Shown: positions 17,018 to 26,778, counted from the first letter of the stretch. The stretch is DNA of 64,000 nucleotides from Syntrophaceae bacterium UBA6087 (GCA_002448235.1 DIXF01000008.1:146589-210588), one strand, 5' to 3'. A program made the numbers and translations. The notes: generated by a model from the letters alone, not told the origin.

Positions 17018-18223
17018 ATGATCAGTTCAGGAGATACGGCTTGGATGCTCATTTCCACAGCCCTGGTAATGCTTATGACCCCGGGGCTCGCACTATTCTA
17101 CGGCGGTCTGGTCAGATCGAAGAATGTTCTGGGCACCATGATGCAGAGTTTTATCTGCCTTGGCATCGTCTCAATTATCTGGGTGCTTTACGGATACAGC
17201 CTTGCCTTCGGCGGCGATATCAACGGCCTGATCGGCACCTTGCAGTGGGCCGGACTCAAAGGGGTCGGACTCGAGCCGGGTCCGTACTCCGATAAGATAC
17301 CTCACCTGCTCTTCTGCGCGTTTCAGCTCATGTTCGCAATCATTACTCCCGCACTCATCACGGGAGCGTTTGCCGAGAGGATGAAGTTCTCCGCATATAT
17401 TCTCTTCATCATCCTCTGGAGCACTTTTGTATATCTCCCCGTGTGCCACTGGGTATGGGGCGGAGGATGGCTCGGAAAACTCGGTGCTCTGGATTTTGCC
17501 GGCGGGACGGTCATTCATCTCAACTCGGGTATTGCTGCACTCACGGCAGCCATTATTATCGGTAAGCGCAAAGGGTTCCACACAAGTCCTTTCTATCCTC
17601 ACAACATAACCATGACGGTTCTCGGCGCCTCGCTGCTGTGGTTCGGATGGTTCGGCTTCAACGCCGGCAGCGCCCTTGCATCGAACGGGACGGCCGTGCT
17701 TGCCTTCTTCACCACGCAGATAGCCACCGGCACGGCTTCACTGTCATGGGTCATCACCGAAAGGATTATACGGGGAAAACCGACAATGCTCGGAGCCGCA
17801 TCCGGAGCTGTCGCAGGACTGGTGGCAATCACCCCTGCGGCGGGTTTCGTCGGATCGACCGCGGCGATCATTATCGGTTTTTTTGCAGGGATTATCTGCT
17901 ACCTGGGCATACTCGCCAAGGAAAGACTGGGATACGACGACTCCCTTGATGTAGTTGCCATCCACGGTGCCGGAGGGCTCTGGGGAGCTCTGGCCACCGG
18001 CCTGCTCGCTTCGTTCGGTGGAACCGGCCTGCTGTTCGGAAACCCTCATCAGCTCTCTGTACAGGTCATCGGTGCCGTGAGTGCGATGGCATACTCGGGC
18101 ATTGTCACCTCTATCATCCTTCTTGGCGTAAAGCACACGATCGGCCTGAGGGTGAGCGAAGAGGAAGAGATTCAGGGTCTGGATGTAAGCCTCCACGGCG
18201 AGGCCGGGTACTCGATCCGCTGA
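17018..18223 (+). CDS. amtB: ammonium transporter
   Basis: A 401-residue polytopic inner-membrane protein of the Amt/Mep/Rh family. It shows the family signature from GLALFYGGLVRSKN onward and the twin-histidine pore: His in DFAGGTVIHLNSG and His in AIHGAGGLWGALATG. About 11 membrane segments fit the sequence. AAAGGAG lies just before the ATG. It is followed 30 bp later by a PII gene, the usual partner that plugs the channel when ammonium is plentiful. The strong sigma-54 promoter upstream indicates induction by nitrogen limitation. Confidence 0.97.
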   Translation: MISSGDTAWMLISTALVMLMTPGLALFYGGLVRSKNVLGTMMQSFICLGIVSIIWVLYGYSLAFGGDINGLIGTLQWAGLKGVGLEPGPYSDKIPHLLFCAFQLMFAIITPALITGAFAERMKFSAYILFIILWSTFVYLPVCHWVWGGGWLGKLGALDFAGGTVIHLNSGIAALTAAIIIGKRKGFHTSPFYPHNITMTVLGASLLWFGWFGFNAGSALASNGTAVLAFFTTQIATGTASLSWVITERIIRGKPTMLGAASGAVAGLVAITPAAGFVGSTAAIIIGFFAGIICYLGILAKERLGYDDSLDVVAIHGAGGLWGALATGLLASFGGTGLLFGNPHQLSVQVIGAVSAMAYSGIVTSIILLGVKHTIGLRVSEEEEIQGLDVSLHGEAGYSIR

Positions 18224-18253
18224 CGCGGATATTGATAATGAAAGGAAACCGCT

Positions 18254-18592
18254 ATGAAAAAAATTGAGGCAGTCATCAAACCCTTCAAGCTGGAAGAAGT
18301 GAAAGAAGAACTGCAGGCAATGGGGATAACCGGGATGACCGTGACCGAGGTAAAAGGGTTCGGCCGCCAGAAAGGGCACAGGGAAATTTACCGGGGGGCC
18401 GAATACGAGGTGGACTTTGTCCCGAAGGTCAAACTGGAAATCGTCGTTCCTGCCGAAATGACGGATCGCGTGGTGGAGGCGATCATAAAGTCGGCAAGGA
18501 CCGGTAAGATAGGTGACGGCAAGATATTCATCCTCCCGCTGGAAGACGTTATCCGGATACGGACAGGCGAATCCGGCAAAGAGGCAATATAG
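18254..18592 (+). CDS. glnB: nitrogen regulatory protein PII
   Basis: A 112-residue PII trimer subunit that binds ATP/ADP and 2-oxoglutarate. The T-loop RGAEYEVDFVPK carries the uridylylation site Tyr51, and the C-terminal signature GKIGDGKIFILPLED is intact. Because it lies between amtB and glnD it may equally be called glnK. GlnD encoded immediately downstream should uridylylate it. It probably controls AmtB and perhaps the NifA-like activator. Confidence 0.96.
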   Translation: MKKIEAVIKPFKLEEVKEELQAMGITGMTVTEVKGFGRQKGHREIYRGAEYEVDFVPKVKLEIVVPAEMTDRVVEAIIKSARTGKIGDGKIFILPLEDVIRIRTGESGKEAI

Positions 18593-18618
18593 GTACTTTG
18601 CAAGGAGACGCTCTTTTT

Positions 18619-21180
18619 ATGGGACATGAAACAAACAGGACATCGGGAGGTTTTTCCCTGACCCGGAAGCTTACACTCGAGGCAGACCGGACAGTTGCCG
18701 CGCTGTTCGAAGCGTGCTCGATGAAGAATCCCGGACACTGGTGTATCGTTGCGCTGGGGGGCTACGGCAGGCAGGAGCTGTGCCCCTTTTCCGATCTTGA
18801 TCTGCTGTTCCTCATCGAGAAGAAGGTGTCCAGGGCAGAGGTGGAGGCGGCTCTGAAAGAGATGCTCTACCCCTTGTGGAATGCCGGATACGCAGCCGGG
18901 TACAGCATCCGGACCATAGGTCAGGTTATTCAGGATCTTGAGACAGACTTTTATTTCCGAACATCGCTCATCGACGCCCGGTATGTATGCGGTTCGAAGA
19001 AGGTATTTGCGGAATTTACCGACAACCTGGGTTCGAGCAGATTTATCCGGAGGACGAACCGGTTCGTTTCAGACCTCATCTTCCATACCCGCAAGCGGCA
19101 TGAAAAATATGGGGATTCTGTGTACTTCCTTGAGCCACACATCAAAGACGGCCATGGGGGACTGCGTGATTACCAGAGCATTGTCTGGCTTGCCAAAATA
19201 TTCGACTCCGTACCTGACGCCGTGCACCGGCCTATGTCCGGATGTTCAGAATATGACGGGCTGACACAGTCTGCAGATTTCATGCTCAAGACCAGGTATC
19301 TGCTCCATGAACGTACCGGGAGAAAAATAGATCAGATGCACCTCGAGTACCAGGAAATGCTTGCCGACGAGCTCGGATACAGGGCGAAATCGGGTCAACC
19401 GGCAGTGGAAGCTTTTTTGAAGGATTTTCATACCGGCGCCCTGACCATTCGCACAGTTTTCGACGGGTTGCTCCAGTCCATCGAGCAGCCCAAGGGCTTT
19501 TCCAGTCTTGTCCGGAAGGGCAGAGAAAGGCTCTTGAACCTTCCATCGGGGCGTACCGACGTCTTCCGGGTCGAGAGTCTTAAAAACACCCCGGACGATA
19601 TCTTTGAAGCCTTCATACAATCAGGCGTCAGGGGGATTCCGCTTACACCATCCATGCGCTCCCAGATCAAATCGTTCATCAAGAACAGCACCGATCTGAG
19701 TAAAAACCCTGCAGCGTGCAAGACCCTTCTGCAGGCGCTTCAGCTCACGCATGCGGAAAAGAGTCTGATCGACATGCTCGAAACCGGGTTCATCGAAGCG
19801 CTTATCCCCGAATTCAGGACAATACGGGGGAAGGCTATTTTTGACGTTTACCACACCTACACCATCGATCTTCACAGCATTCATACGGTGTGCGAATTGA
19901 AAAAGCTGGACAAGAGCGAGGCAGAGAGCTGGGACCGGGTGCTCGATAAAGGCCTGCTGTTTTTCAGCGCCTTTCTCCATGATATCGGCAAAGGCTACGG
20001 AAGGCCGCATGCCCTCCTGGGATCCGAGGCGATAGAGCCCATCGCGATGCGGTTCGGATTCAACAGGGACGAAAGGGAATCGATTTCCTTTCTCGTCAGA
20101 AATCATTTGATCATGGCCGAGATCGCTTCCAGACGCGACCTGTCTGAGGAAAAGGTGATCAACGATTTTGCACAGAATGTCGGGAATATTTCCCGGCTCT
20201 CCATGCTTTATCTGCTCACCATCGCGGATTCGAAAGCAACCGGTCCTAATGCATGGAACGACTGGAAGGCCTCGCTCTTGTGGGAGCTCTGCACCAGAAC
20301 GATCCATATCCTTGAGACAGGCATTCTGAGGAATCCCAAGGATGCCCTGCGGCTGGAGGAAAAATGGCATCAACTGGTCAATCTGGAGGCCTCCCCCGAA
20401 GGTGCTTTCTTCAAGGGCCGGCTCTGGGCGCTTCCCCAGGCGTATGTCCATACCTCCGAGTTCGACGATATCAAACGGCACTTGAGTTTAAGCGCGGAGC
20501 TCGAAGGAGATGGCGACATAAAGGTAGAGACGGCGTTGGGCAAAAGCCATGTTCTCCTTACCATCATTACCCGCAACAGGCCGGGCCTCTTCTCCCTGTT
20601 AACCGGTATCCTGGCCGTCCACAGGATCGACATCATCTCCGCGAAGATATTCACCTGGTATGACGGGACGGTCGTCGATACGTTCAGGGTACTGCCCCCG
20701 TGGAAGGACTATGGAAACTGGCATGCCATCAGGAGTCTTTTCAAGGAATGCCTGTCGGGCACATTGGATATCGAATCGAGGCTCGTGGGGACAAAGGCCC
20801 TCATGACGGGCGAACCCGTTCCTGTCCGGACAACCGAGGGCGTCACGCTTGCAGTGGACAATGAGTCCTCGGACTTTTTTACCATTATCGACGTAAGGGC
20901 TCACAAAAGGATCGGCCTCATTCATGACATATCCCGGTCCATCAGTGTCTCGGGACTCGATATTCACCGGGCCCTGCTTTCACGGAACTCCGATCTAGTC
21001 TCTTCGGTATTCTATGTCGTGGATGCCGGAGGAGAGAAAATGAGCAGCCAGGCAAGGATCCATGAAGTGCTCGGACATATTCGGGAAGCCATTGAGATAC
21101 CTCGATTCCATGCTTCACCCCTGAAGGAAAAAAAGGTATACACCAGGGTGAAAAAAGAGACTCGGGTTCCGGGAGATTGA
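18619..21180 (+). CDS. glnD: PII uridylyltransferase/uridylyl-removing enzyme
   Basis: About 853 residues, matching the family. The nucleotidyltransferase motif GGYGRQELCPFSDLDLL lies near the N-terminus, a GlnD helical domain and an HD domain (FLHDIGKGYGRPH) follow, and two ACT domains lie at the C-terminus (around LLTIITRNRPGLFSLLTG and FFTIIDVRAHKRIGLIHD). It uridylylates PII when glutamine is low and deuridylylates it when glutamine is high. I chose the ATG at 18619 because AAGGAG lies about 11 nt upstream; the TTG at 18598 precedes that site. It is cotranscribed with amtB and glnB and 3 bp upstream of hisF. Confidence 0.94.
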   Translation: MGHETNRTSGGFSLTRKLTLEADRTVAALFEACSMKNPGHWCIVALGGYGRQELCPFSDLDLLFLIEKKVSRAEVEAALKEMLYPLWNAGYAAGYSIRTIGQVIQDLETDFYFRTSLIDARYVCGSKKVFAEFTDNLGSSRFIRRTNRFVSDLIFHTRKRHEKYGDSVYFLEPHIKDGHGGLRDYQSIVWLAKIFDSVPDAVHRPMSGCSEYDGLTQSADFMLKTRYLLHERTGRKIDQMHLEYQEMLADELGYRAKSGQPAVEAFLKDFHTGALTIRTVFDGLLQSIEQPKGFSSLVRKGRERLLNLPSGRTDVFRVESLKNTPDDIFEAFIQSGVRGIPLTPSMRSQIKSFIKNSTDLSKNPAACKTLLQALQLTHAEKSLIDMLETGFIEALIPEFRTIRGKAIFDVYHTYTIDLHSIHTVCELKKLDKSEAESWDRVLDKGLLFFSAFLHDIGKGYGRPHALLGSEAIEPIAMRFGFNRDERESISFLVRNHLIMAEIASRRDLSEEKVINDFAQNVGNISRLSMLYLLTIADSKATGPNAWNDWKASLLWELCTRTIHILETGILRNPKDALRLEEKWHQLVNLEASPEGAFFKGRLWALPQAYVHTSEFDDIKRHLSLSAELEGDGDIKVETALGKSHVLLTIITRNRPGLFSLLTGILAVHRIDIISAKIFTWYDGTVVDTFRVLPPWKDYGNWHAIRSLFKECLSGTLDIESRLVGTKALMTGEPVPVRTTEGVTLAVDNESSDFFTIIDVRAHKRIGLIHDISRSISVSGLDIHRALLSRNSDLVSSVFYVVDAGGEKMSSQARIHEVLGHIREAIEIPRFHASPLKEKKVYTRVKKETRVPGD

Positions 21181-21183
21181 GTT

Positions 21184-21963
21184 ATGCTGAGCAAAAGGAT
21201 CATCGTGTGCCTCGACGTCAGAGACGGCATGACGACAAAAGGCATCAAGTTCGAGGGCAATACGGACATCGGAGACCCGGTGGCCATGGCCAGGGACTAC
21301 TACGAACAGGGGGTCGACGAACTGGTTTTCTACGACATCACGGCTTCCCATGAGAAGCGGGATATCATGATCGATGTGGTGAACAAGGTGGCCCGTGAGA
21401 TATTCATTCCCTTTTCCGTGGGCGGCGGCATCCGCAACATCGACGACATATACCGCACGCTCGATGCAGGGGCGGAAAAGATCAGTGTCAACTCTTCCGC
21501 AGTGCTCAATCCGGATATCATCACCGAAGGGGCAAGGCATTTCGGGAGTCAATGCATCGTGCTCGGCATGGATGCAAAGAAGGTGGAGAAGTCACCGGGT
21601 ATCCCTTCGGGATACGAGGTGGTCATCAACGGCGGCAGGACCCCCATGGGAATCGACGCGCTTCAGTGGGCAAAAAAGGCCGAAGACCTGGGTGCGGGAG
21701 AAATCTGCCTGAACTCCATCGATGCGGACGGGACAAACGAAGGATACGAGCTCACGCTTACGGGAATGGTCTCCCATGCGCTCACCATACCGGTAATCGC
21801 TTCAGGCGGAGCAGGAAGGCCGGAGCACCTGTGCGATGTATTTCTCAAAGCGGACGCGGATGCGGCCCTGATCGCCTCCATGGTTCACTACGGCTGGTAC
21901 ACGATCCCGCAGATCAAAACCGTGCTGAAGGATTCTCAAATCCCGATCCGTGACCTCATCTGA
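21184..21963 (+). CDS. hisF: imidazole glycerol phosphate synthase cyclase subunit (HisF)
   Basis: A 259-residue TIM barrel with HisF features: RIIVCLDV with catalytic Asp11, LVFYDITAS, the phosphate-binding FSVGGGIR, a second catalytic Asp in LGMDAKK, and SIDADGT. The usual HGGR is NGGR, and KGVNF is replaced by KGIKFEG. HisF cyclises PRFAR with ammonia, normally supplied by HisH. No other histidine gene is nearby; instead it follows glnD by 3 bp in a nitrogen-control operon. It could be the sole HisF or a paralogue with another substrate. Confidence 0.85.
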   Translation: MLSKRIIVCLDVRDGMTTKGIKFEGNTDIGDPVAMARDYYEQGVDELVFYDITASHEKRDIMIDVVNKVAREIFIPFSVGGGIRNIDDIYRTLDAGAEKISVNSSAVLNPDIITEGARHFGSQCIVLGMDAKKVEKSPGIPSGYEVVINGGRTPMGIDALQWAKKAEDLGAGEICLNSIDADGTNEGYELTLTGMVSHALTIPVIASGGAGRPEHLCDVFLKADADAALIASMVHYGWYTIPQIKTVLKDSQIPIRDLI

Positions 21964-21993
21964 GAGAGCGCTTGCCTTAAGATTGCTGGATTC

Positions 21994-22040
21994 GGATCTG
22001 CCCGGCCCCGCTGCCTTATTTTGCAAAGCCGGGCAGATCC
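21994..22040. terminator. 13-bp inverted repeat between convergent genes
   Basis: GGATCTGCCCGGC (21994-22006) and GCCGGGCAGATCC (22028-22040) are perfect inverted copies around a 21-nt loop. They separate hisF (plus) from the RND gene (minus), where a bidirectional transcription stop would be expected. No clear T-run follows on either strand, so termination is inferred from position only. Confidence 0.5.
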
Positions 22041-22081
22041 CTTATAAAGAGGTAAAGACGTTATTCAAAGAAAGTGAGTTC

Positions 22082-24511
22082 TCACTGTTGTGCCTCTGTG
22101 AAATCCGGTTCCGGGTTGTTTGGTCCGAGTCGGGTACTGTTCGCCGACTGCATCACCTCTGCCCCTGCTTCCTTCGGTACCAGCCTGATAGGTACCTCCG
22201 TGACAGTCACGGCAGCAGCCTTTTCCTTGAAGAGCGGCGGGAAGAGCATCAGGGAAATCGGCAGGAATGTCAGCGCCGAGGCCGCTATGGTGATCATGTC
22301 GACGGCGACGAGGAGCCCCAGCTGTGAAACGATGACGAACTGGGACGGCACCAGGACGAGGAATCCTGCGGCGACTGCCAGTGCGTTATAGATAATGCCC
22401 CTGCCCGATGTGTTCAATGCTTTACTGATGGCCTGCTCCACCGTGCGGCCCTCTCTGATTTCGTGCCGGTACCTGCTCAGGTAGTGAATGCAGTAGTCTA
22501 CCCCCATCCCGATGTCGATGCTCGCAACGGTCGCGGTCGCCGCATTGAGCTTGATTCCTGACGCACCCATGATGCCGAAATCCAGGGTTATGGGGATAAC
22601 GAGCGGGACCATGGTGTACAGGCCGAGCTTGAACGACCGGAAGATCGACGAAGTGATGACGAAGCAGAGGATGAACGAGATGCAGAAGCTCTGGACCTGG
22701 CTCCTCACGACCAGGCGGTTGAATTCCTTTGCAAGCATGGCGAGTCCGGTGGTGACGATTCCCACGACCTTTGACTCCCGCGGCCGGGTCTCCTCGAATG
22801 CAGCGACCTTATCCACCACATCCTGAGCCAGGTAGCCGCTCTGGGATTTCATGGAGAGCAGGATCTGGCCTTTCTGGAAGTCGTAGTTGATGAAGCTGTC
22901 CAGTTCGTCTCCTCCGCCGGAGAACGAGTAGAGCAGGAGATACTGAGCTACGAGCTCTCTGGACTCGGGGATGACATAGAACGCAGGGTCGCCGTCGTGC
23001 ATGGCCTTGTTCATCTGCTTGACGAAATCAACGATGGAAACCGTCTTGCCTACGCCGTGGAGCCCTTTCAACTCTTCCTGGAGCTGCTCCATCTCTTTCA
23101 AGACCGAGGGCTCCTTGATGTCGTCGGCGTTTTTTGTATCAAAGGCTACATTGAACTGAGAGGTGCCGCCGAATTTCTCGTTGAGGATGCGGTCTGCGGT
23201 TCTGATCGGGCTTCCTTCGCGGAAGTCTTCCACGAGATTGAGATCGCTTCTCACGTGCCTTCCCACGATAAGAGAAACGACAAAGATAAGAAGATACACT
23301 GCGAGCACCCACCGGTACTTGTGGACGTTCACATGGGAAATGACCTTCAGAAGTGGGCCTATGATATCGGTCTTGGTGTGATGATGGGGAATGTACGCCT
23401 TCCCTCTTGCGTCCACTATGGACAATGCGGCCGGGACAAAGGTCACTGCCAGGAGCATCGCCATCATGATCCCGAACGCCGAGAGCAGTCCGAACTGCGT
23501 CAGGGGAACTACCGGCGTGGTGCACAAGGACATGAAGGCCGCAATAGTCGTCAATCCTGCCATGAGGATAGGGAGCGCCAACCGGTAAAGGGCGCTCGTG
23601 ATGCACTCTTTCCCTTTTTTCCCCTCGAACGTCTCGGAAAATACGTTTTCAACGACGTGGACCCCGTAGGCGACGCCCACCGCCAGCATGGCAACGGGCA
23701 AGGCGCTCGTGACCATGGTGAGGGGGATGTCCAGCAGCGGCATGAGCCCCATGCTCCAGAGAGTGGCGATGCCGACGGAGGTCAGGGGGAGAATCATCCC
23801 GCGGAAGCTTCTGAAAAAGAGAAACAAAAACCCTAGAAGCACGATGCTTGCCAGAGGCGGCAGGAGTTTCAGGTCTTTGATCATATAATGGCCCTGCAGC
23901 GCTTCAACGACCTTTGTGCCGGAGATAAAGAACTCCTCAGGGCCTTCATATTTTTTCATGATGTCCTGCAGTTGGTAGTAAATGGGTACGATCTGGTCTG
24001 TTTCTATGGTCTCTTCGAGGATAATGAATATCGCCGTGCCTTTCCCGTCCTTGGTAATGAACAGTCCGTCATAGATGTCCCAGGCATATGCCTTTCTTCT
24101 GAATTCATCCATTTCCGGGCCTGCCGCGGGAATTTCCCCGTCCGGCATCAGCGGTGAAACATCGAGGCCCGATTCATTGCCCGCGATGTGTTTCACGCTG
24201 AGGATGCTCGTAACCTTTTTTACCCCCTTGATGTTTTTTGCTTCTTCAGAGATGGCGCTGATCTTCCTGAGCGAATCCGGATGAAAGACATCGGTATGCG
24301 CCATTCCGATGAGGATGTCGGCGTACGAGGCAAATTCTTTTTTGTTAAGGCTGTATTCCTTTTCAATGGGATTTTTTGACTGGAGAACGATTTCTACCCG
24401 GGGATCAATTTTCAGATTGGGGAGCTGGAGGCCAAAGAAAACCGAGACGATGAAAACAACACCAATTACCCAATATGGATGGAATACACTGAAATCGATG
24501 ATCCTTTTCAT
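22082..24511 (-). CDS. MMPL/RND-family exporter
   Basis: An 809-residue membrane protein with a two-fold RND/MMPL plan: one N-terminal membrane helix, a large periplasmic loop (about 40-200), a cluster of helices with sterol-sensing-like sequence (VLLGFLFLFFRSFRG; LAVGVAYGVHVVEN), then a second loop and second cluster (DIGMGVDYCIHYLSRYR). Such proteins move lipids or hydrophobic molecules across or out of the inner membrane using the proton gradient; the substrate is not evident. No adaptor or outer-membrane channel is adjacent. GGGAAGGG precedes the ATG. Two similar operator-like sites lie upstream. Confidence 0.85.
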   Translation of the reverse strand: MKRIIDFSVFHPYWVIGVVFIVSVFFGLQLPNLKIDPRVEIVLQSKNPIEKEYSLNKKEFASYADILIGMAHTDVFHPDSLRKISAISEEAKNIKGVKKVTSILSVKHIAGNESGLDVSPLMPDGEIPAAGPEMDEFRRKAYAWDIYDGLFITKDGKGTAIFIILEETIETDQIVPIYYQLQDIMKKYEGPEEFFISGTKVVEALQGHYMIKDLKLLPPLASIVLLGFLFLFFRSFRGMILPLTSVGIATLWSMGLMPLLDIPLTMVTSALPVAMLAVGVAYGVHVVENVFSETFEGKKGKECITSALYRLALPILMAGLTTIAAFMSLCTTPVVPLTQFGLLSAFGIMMAMLLAVTFVPAALSIVDARGKAYIPHHHTKTDIIGPLLKVISHVNVHKYRWVLAVYLLIFVVSLIVGRHVRSDLNLVEDFREGSPIRTADRILNEKFGGTSQFNVAFDTKNADDIKEPSVLKEMEQLQEELKGLHGVGKTVSIVDFVKQMNKAMHDGDPAFYVIPESRELVAQYLLLYSFSGGGDELDSFINYDFQKGQILLSMKSQSGYLAQDVVDKVAAFEETRPRESKVVGIVTTGLAMLAKEFNRLVVRSQVQSFCISFILCFVITSSIFRSFKLGLYTMVPLVIPITLDFGIMGASGIKLNAATATVASIDIGMGVDYCIHYLSRYRHEIREGRTVEQAISKALNTSGRGIIYNALAVAAGFLVLVPSQFVIVSQLGLLVAVDMITIAASALTFLPISLMLFPPLFKEKAAAVTVTEVPIRLVPKEAGAEVMQSANSTRLGPNNPEPDFTEAQQ

Positions 24512-24602
24512 AACACCGAACCCTTCCCTTCATGCATGGCGAAAAACCGGAAAATGCGGCAGCCGCCTCAAACGACCCATATAATCAGCCCAATATCCAA
24601 CC

Positions 24603-24622
24603 AATAATGAATCACCATTACT
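24603..24622. promoter_or_regulatory. candidate operator, copy 1
   Basis: AATAATGAATCACCATTACT matches copy 2 at 24735 in 17 of 20 positions and lies about 90 bp upstream of the RND gene start. The core resembles the AATGA-N4-TCATT palindromes bound by TetR- or MarR-type repressors. Confidence 0.5.
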
Positions 24623-24734
24623 GTGATGACCCTTTGAAAGCCCTGTGGGAAATTAAATTCCAGTTTCTTATAAAGAACCACAGCAGAGAACATGCACAAT
24701 CAAGAATGACGGAGCAAACTCGATTACCTTATTA

Positions 24735-24754
24735 AATAATGAACCGTCATTACT
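24735..24754. promoter_or_regulatory. candidate operator, copy 2
   Basis: AATAATGAACCGTCATTACT contains a perfect AATGA-N4-TCATT palindrome and is the better of two repeats between the RND gene and the lipoprotein gene. Confidence 0.5.
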
Positions 24755-25041
24755 AATATATATCAAGTATAAACAAGCTTATCAATCAAAATATGAAAAT
24801 TGAAATAAATTCTGTCCGGGTTGACTACAGCGGGATTGTTCAGAGGAAAGATCCGAAGGCACCTCTCCTTTGCCACTATCCAACAGGGTTCCACAAGAAA
24901 CAGCAGCGCTCAGGGCTTTAATTACCGGGAATCAGTATTATTCATTCTAATAAGCGTCATTCGATCGAGGAGCCTTGACTGCGCGGTCCGTCAGCCGTTT
25001 TGGCGATGACGGGATCTTTATCATAATAAGGAGGGATAACC

Positions 25042-26577
25042 ATGAACAGTAAGAGCTCTATGCGAAAGCTTTTCCTCTTCATCTCATGCGCTCTGTTTTC
25101 AATTATTTTTTCCAATTGCAGCGGAAGCAGCAGCGATTCCGGAGATAAGGGAGGAGCCGGCGAGTCGGCTCTCACCATAACGTCTGTGTTTCCGGCGCAG
25201 GATGCGGTGGATGTCGAGCCTGATGAGGCGGTCGTCGTAACCTTCAGTACCGATATCGATCCGGATACCATATCTACGTCGACCATACTCGTAAGTAACG
25301 GCCAGGAACAGATTCAGGGAGGTCTTGCTGCCTCTGCGAATACGGTTACGTTTACCCCTTCTCCCATCTTCTCCTGGGGGACGACGTATACGGTTACGGT
25401 GACAACCGGGGTAAGGGACAGGGGCGGTGCATCCGCTGCCGGGGATTATTCCTGGTCCTTTACTACCATAAATGCCAAAGAGTTGGGCAAATGGATCATG
25501 GTGGCCGCAGGCTGGGACAATGGAGCAGCCATAAACGAGAACGGCACTCTCTGGGTCTGGGGATGCAACTATTCCGGCCAGTTGGGGATCGGAACCGGCG
25601 GCGACCATGACGAGGTACATAGATACGACAGCCATGTCCCCATCCAGATGGGGGTAAGGTCGGATTGGTCGGATGTATCGCTCGGGCTTCATTACTCCCT
25701 TGCGGTAAGGAATGATGGAACGATGTGGGCCTGGGGGGACGGATACCTGGGCGACGGGTCCACGATAACCAAGAAGCTCCCAGTGCGTATTGGCCTGGAT
25801 TCGGGCTGGAAAAGCGTAGAAGCAAGCATGGCTCACTTCTCTCTTGCGACAAGTACGCAAAATACGGTGTGGAGCTGGGGGCTGAATACCTACGGCCAGC
25901 TTGGAAACGGAACCGCCGGTGAGGGTCAGGAAATAAGGCTTCCCGTTCAGATCGGGCCGGATACCGATTGGGAGATGCTTTCGGCGGGCAAGAAACATGT
26001 CGCAGCCATAAAGGCTGACGGGTCTCTCTGGGCATGGGGATCCAACTGGTACGGCCAGCTCGGCGATGGAACGGGCGGCGACCGTACGGTCAACCACGAC
26101 AGCCCGGTACCGGTACGGATAGGATCGGATTCGGACTGGCGTATCGTATCCGCCAGAGGTGAATCCACCATGGGCATCAAGGAAGACGGAAGCCTGTGGG
26201 CCTGGGGCGTCAACCAATACGGGCAGCTTGGAGACGGGACCAATGATGCGAAAAACGTCCCGGTGCGCATAGGGGACGAGACGGATTGGTCTCTTGTCGC
26301 TGCAGGCTGGTACCATACGGTTGCGGTGAAGAATGACGGCACTCTCTGGGCCTGGGGCGCAAACACCCACGGCCAGTTCGGGGACGGTACGGCCGTGGAC
26401 AGAAATACCCCGGTTCAGGTAGGTGCCGACGCCGACTGGAGCACAGTATCCGCAGGCAAAGACCTGACGTTCGGCATCAAGGAAGACGGAAGCCTGTGGG
26501 CTTGGGGGTATAACAATTTCGGTCAGGTGGGTGACGGAACCATTGTGGATAAGCTTGTCCCTACGAGGATAAAATAA
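25042..26577 (+). CDS. RCC1-repeat lipoprotein with N-terminal Ig-like domain
   Basis: A 511-residue secreted protein. It has a lipoprotein signal peptide with lipobox FSNC (Cys26). A Ser/Gly linker and a bacterial Ig-like (Big_5-type) domain follow at about 40-148 (TSVFPAQDAVDVEPDEAV to YSWSFTT). Residues about 155-511 hold seven RCC1-type repeats, each containing a W-x-W-G or similar core and GQLGDG, as needed for one seven-bladed beta-propeller. It probably sits on the cell surface or in the periplasm as a binding scaffold. AAGGAGG precedes the ATG. No neighbour hints at a partner. Confidence 0.85.
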   Translation: MNSKSSMRKLFLFISCALFSIIFSNCSGSSSDSGDKGGAGESALTITSVFPAQDAVDVEPDEAVVVTFSTDIDPDTISTSTILVSNGQEQIQGGLAASANTVTFTPSPIFSWGTTYTVTVTTGVRDRGGASAAGDYSWSFTTINAKELGKWIMVAAGWDNGAAINENGTLWVWGCNYSGQLGIGTGGDHDEVHRYDSHVPIQMGVRSDWSDVSLGLHYSLAVRNDGTMWAWGDGYLGDGSTITKKLPVRIGLDSGWKSVEASMAHFSLATSTQNTVWSWGLNTYGQLGNGTAGEGQEIRLPVQIGPDTDWEMLSAGKKHVAAIKADGSLWAWGSNWYGQLGDGTGGDRTVNHDSPVPVRIGSDSDWRIVSARGESTMGIKEDGSLWAWGVNQYGQLGDGTNDAKNVPVRIGDETDWSLVAAGWYHTVAVKNDGTLWAWGANTHGQFGDGTAVDRNTPVQVGADADWSTVSAGKDLTFGIKEDGSLWAWGYNNFGQVGDGTIVDKLVPTRIK

Positions 26578-26589
26578 AAATCACGAAAA

Positions 26590-26621
26590 GGTACGGGCCA
26601 TGCCTTTTGCCCGTATCTTTT
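26590..26621 (+). terminator. intrinsic terminator of the RCC1 lipoprotein gene
   Basis: GGTACGGGC (26590-26598) pairs with GCCCGTATC (26609-26617), a 9-bp stem with one G-T pair, followed directly by TTTT. Confidence 0.85.
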
Positions 26622-26778
26622 AACGCTCATGATGTATGCGAGGATACCCCGATAAATACAGCCCGTGCTTCACACTATGGGCATGAGAAGGCAGGATGCC
26701 CGAACTTATCCGCAGGCTTGAACTTTTCAGGATGGCTGCCGAAGAGAAAGGATGGGTGGAAAAGAAAGGAAGGAGTGC

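Larger units (their letters stand above)
24512..25041. other. AT-rich divergent intergenic region
   Basis: Separates the RND gene (minus) from the RCC1 lipoprotein gene (plus). It contains the paired operator-like repeats at 24603 and 24735. A 42-codon frame at 24793-24921 has no ribosome-binding site and is not called. Confidence 0.5.

Noticed and set aside
24793..24921. 42-codon open frame upstream of the RCC1 lipoprotein
   Set aside because: No ribosome-binding site and no recognisable sequence.
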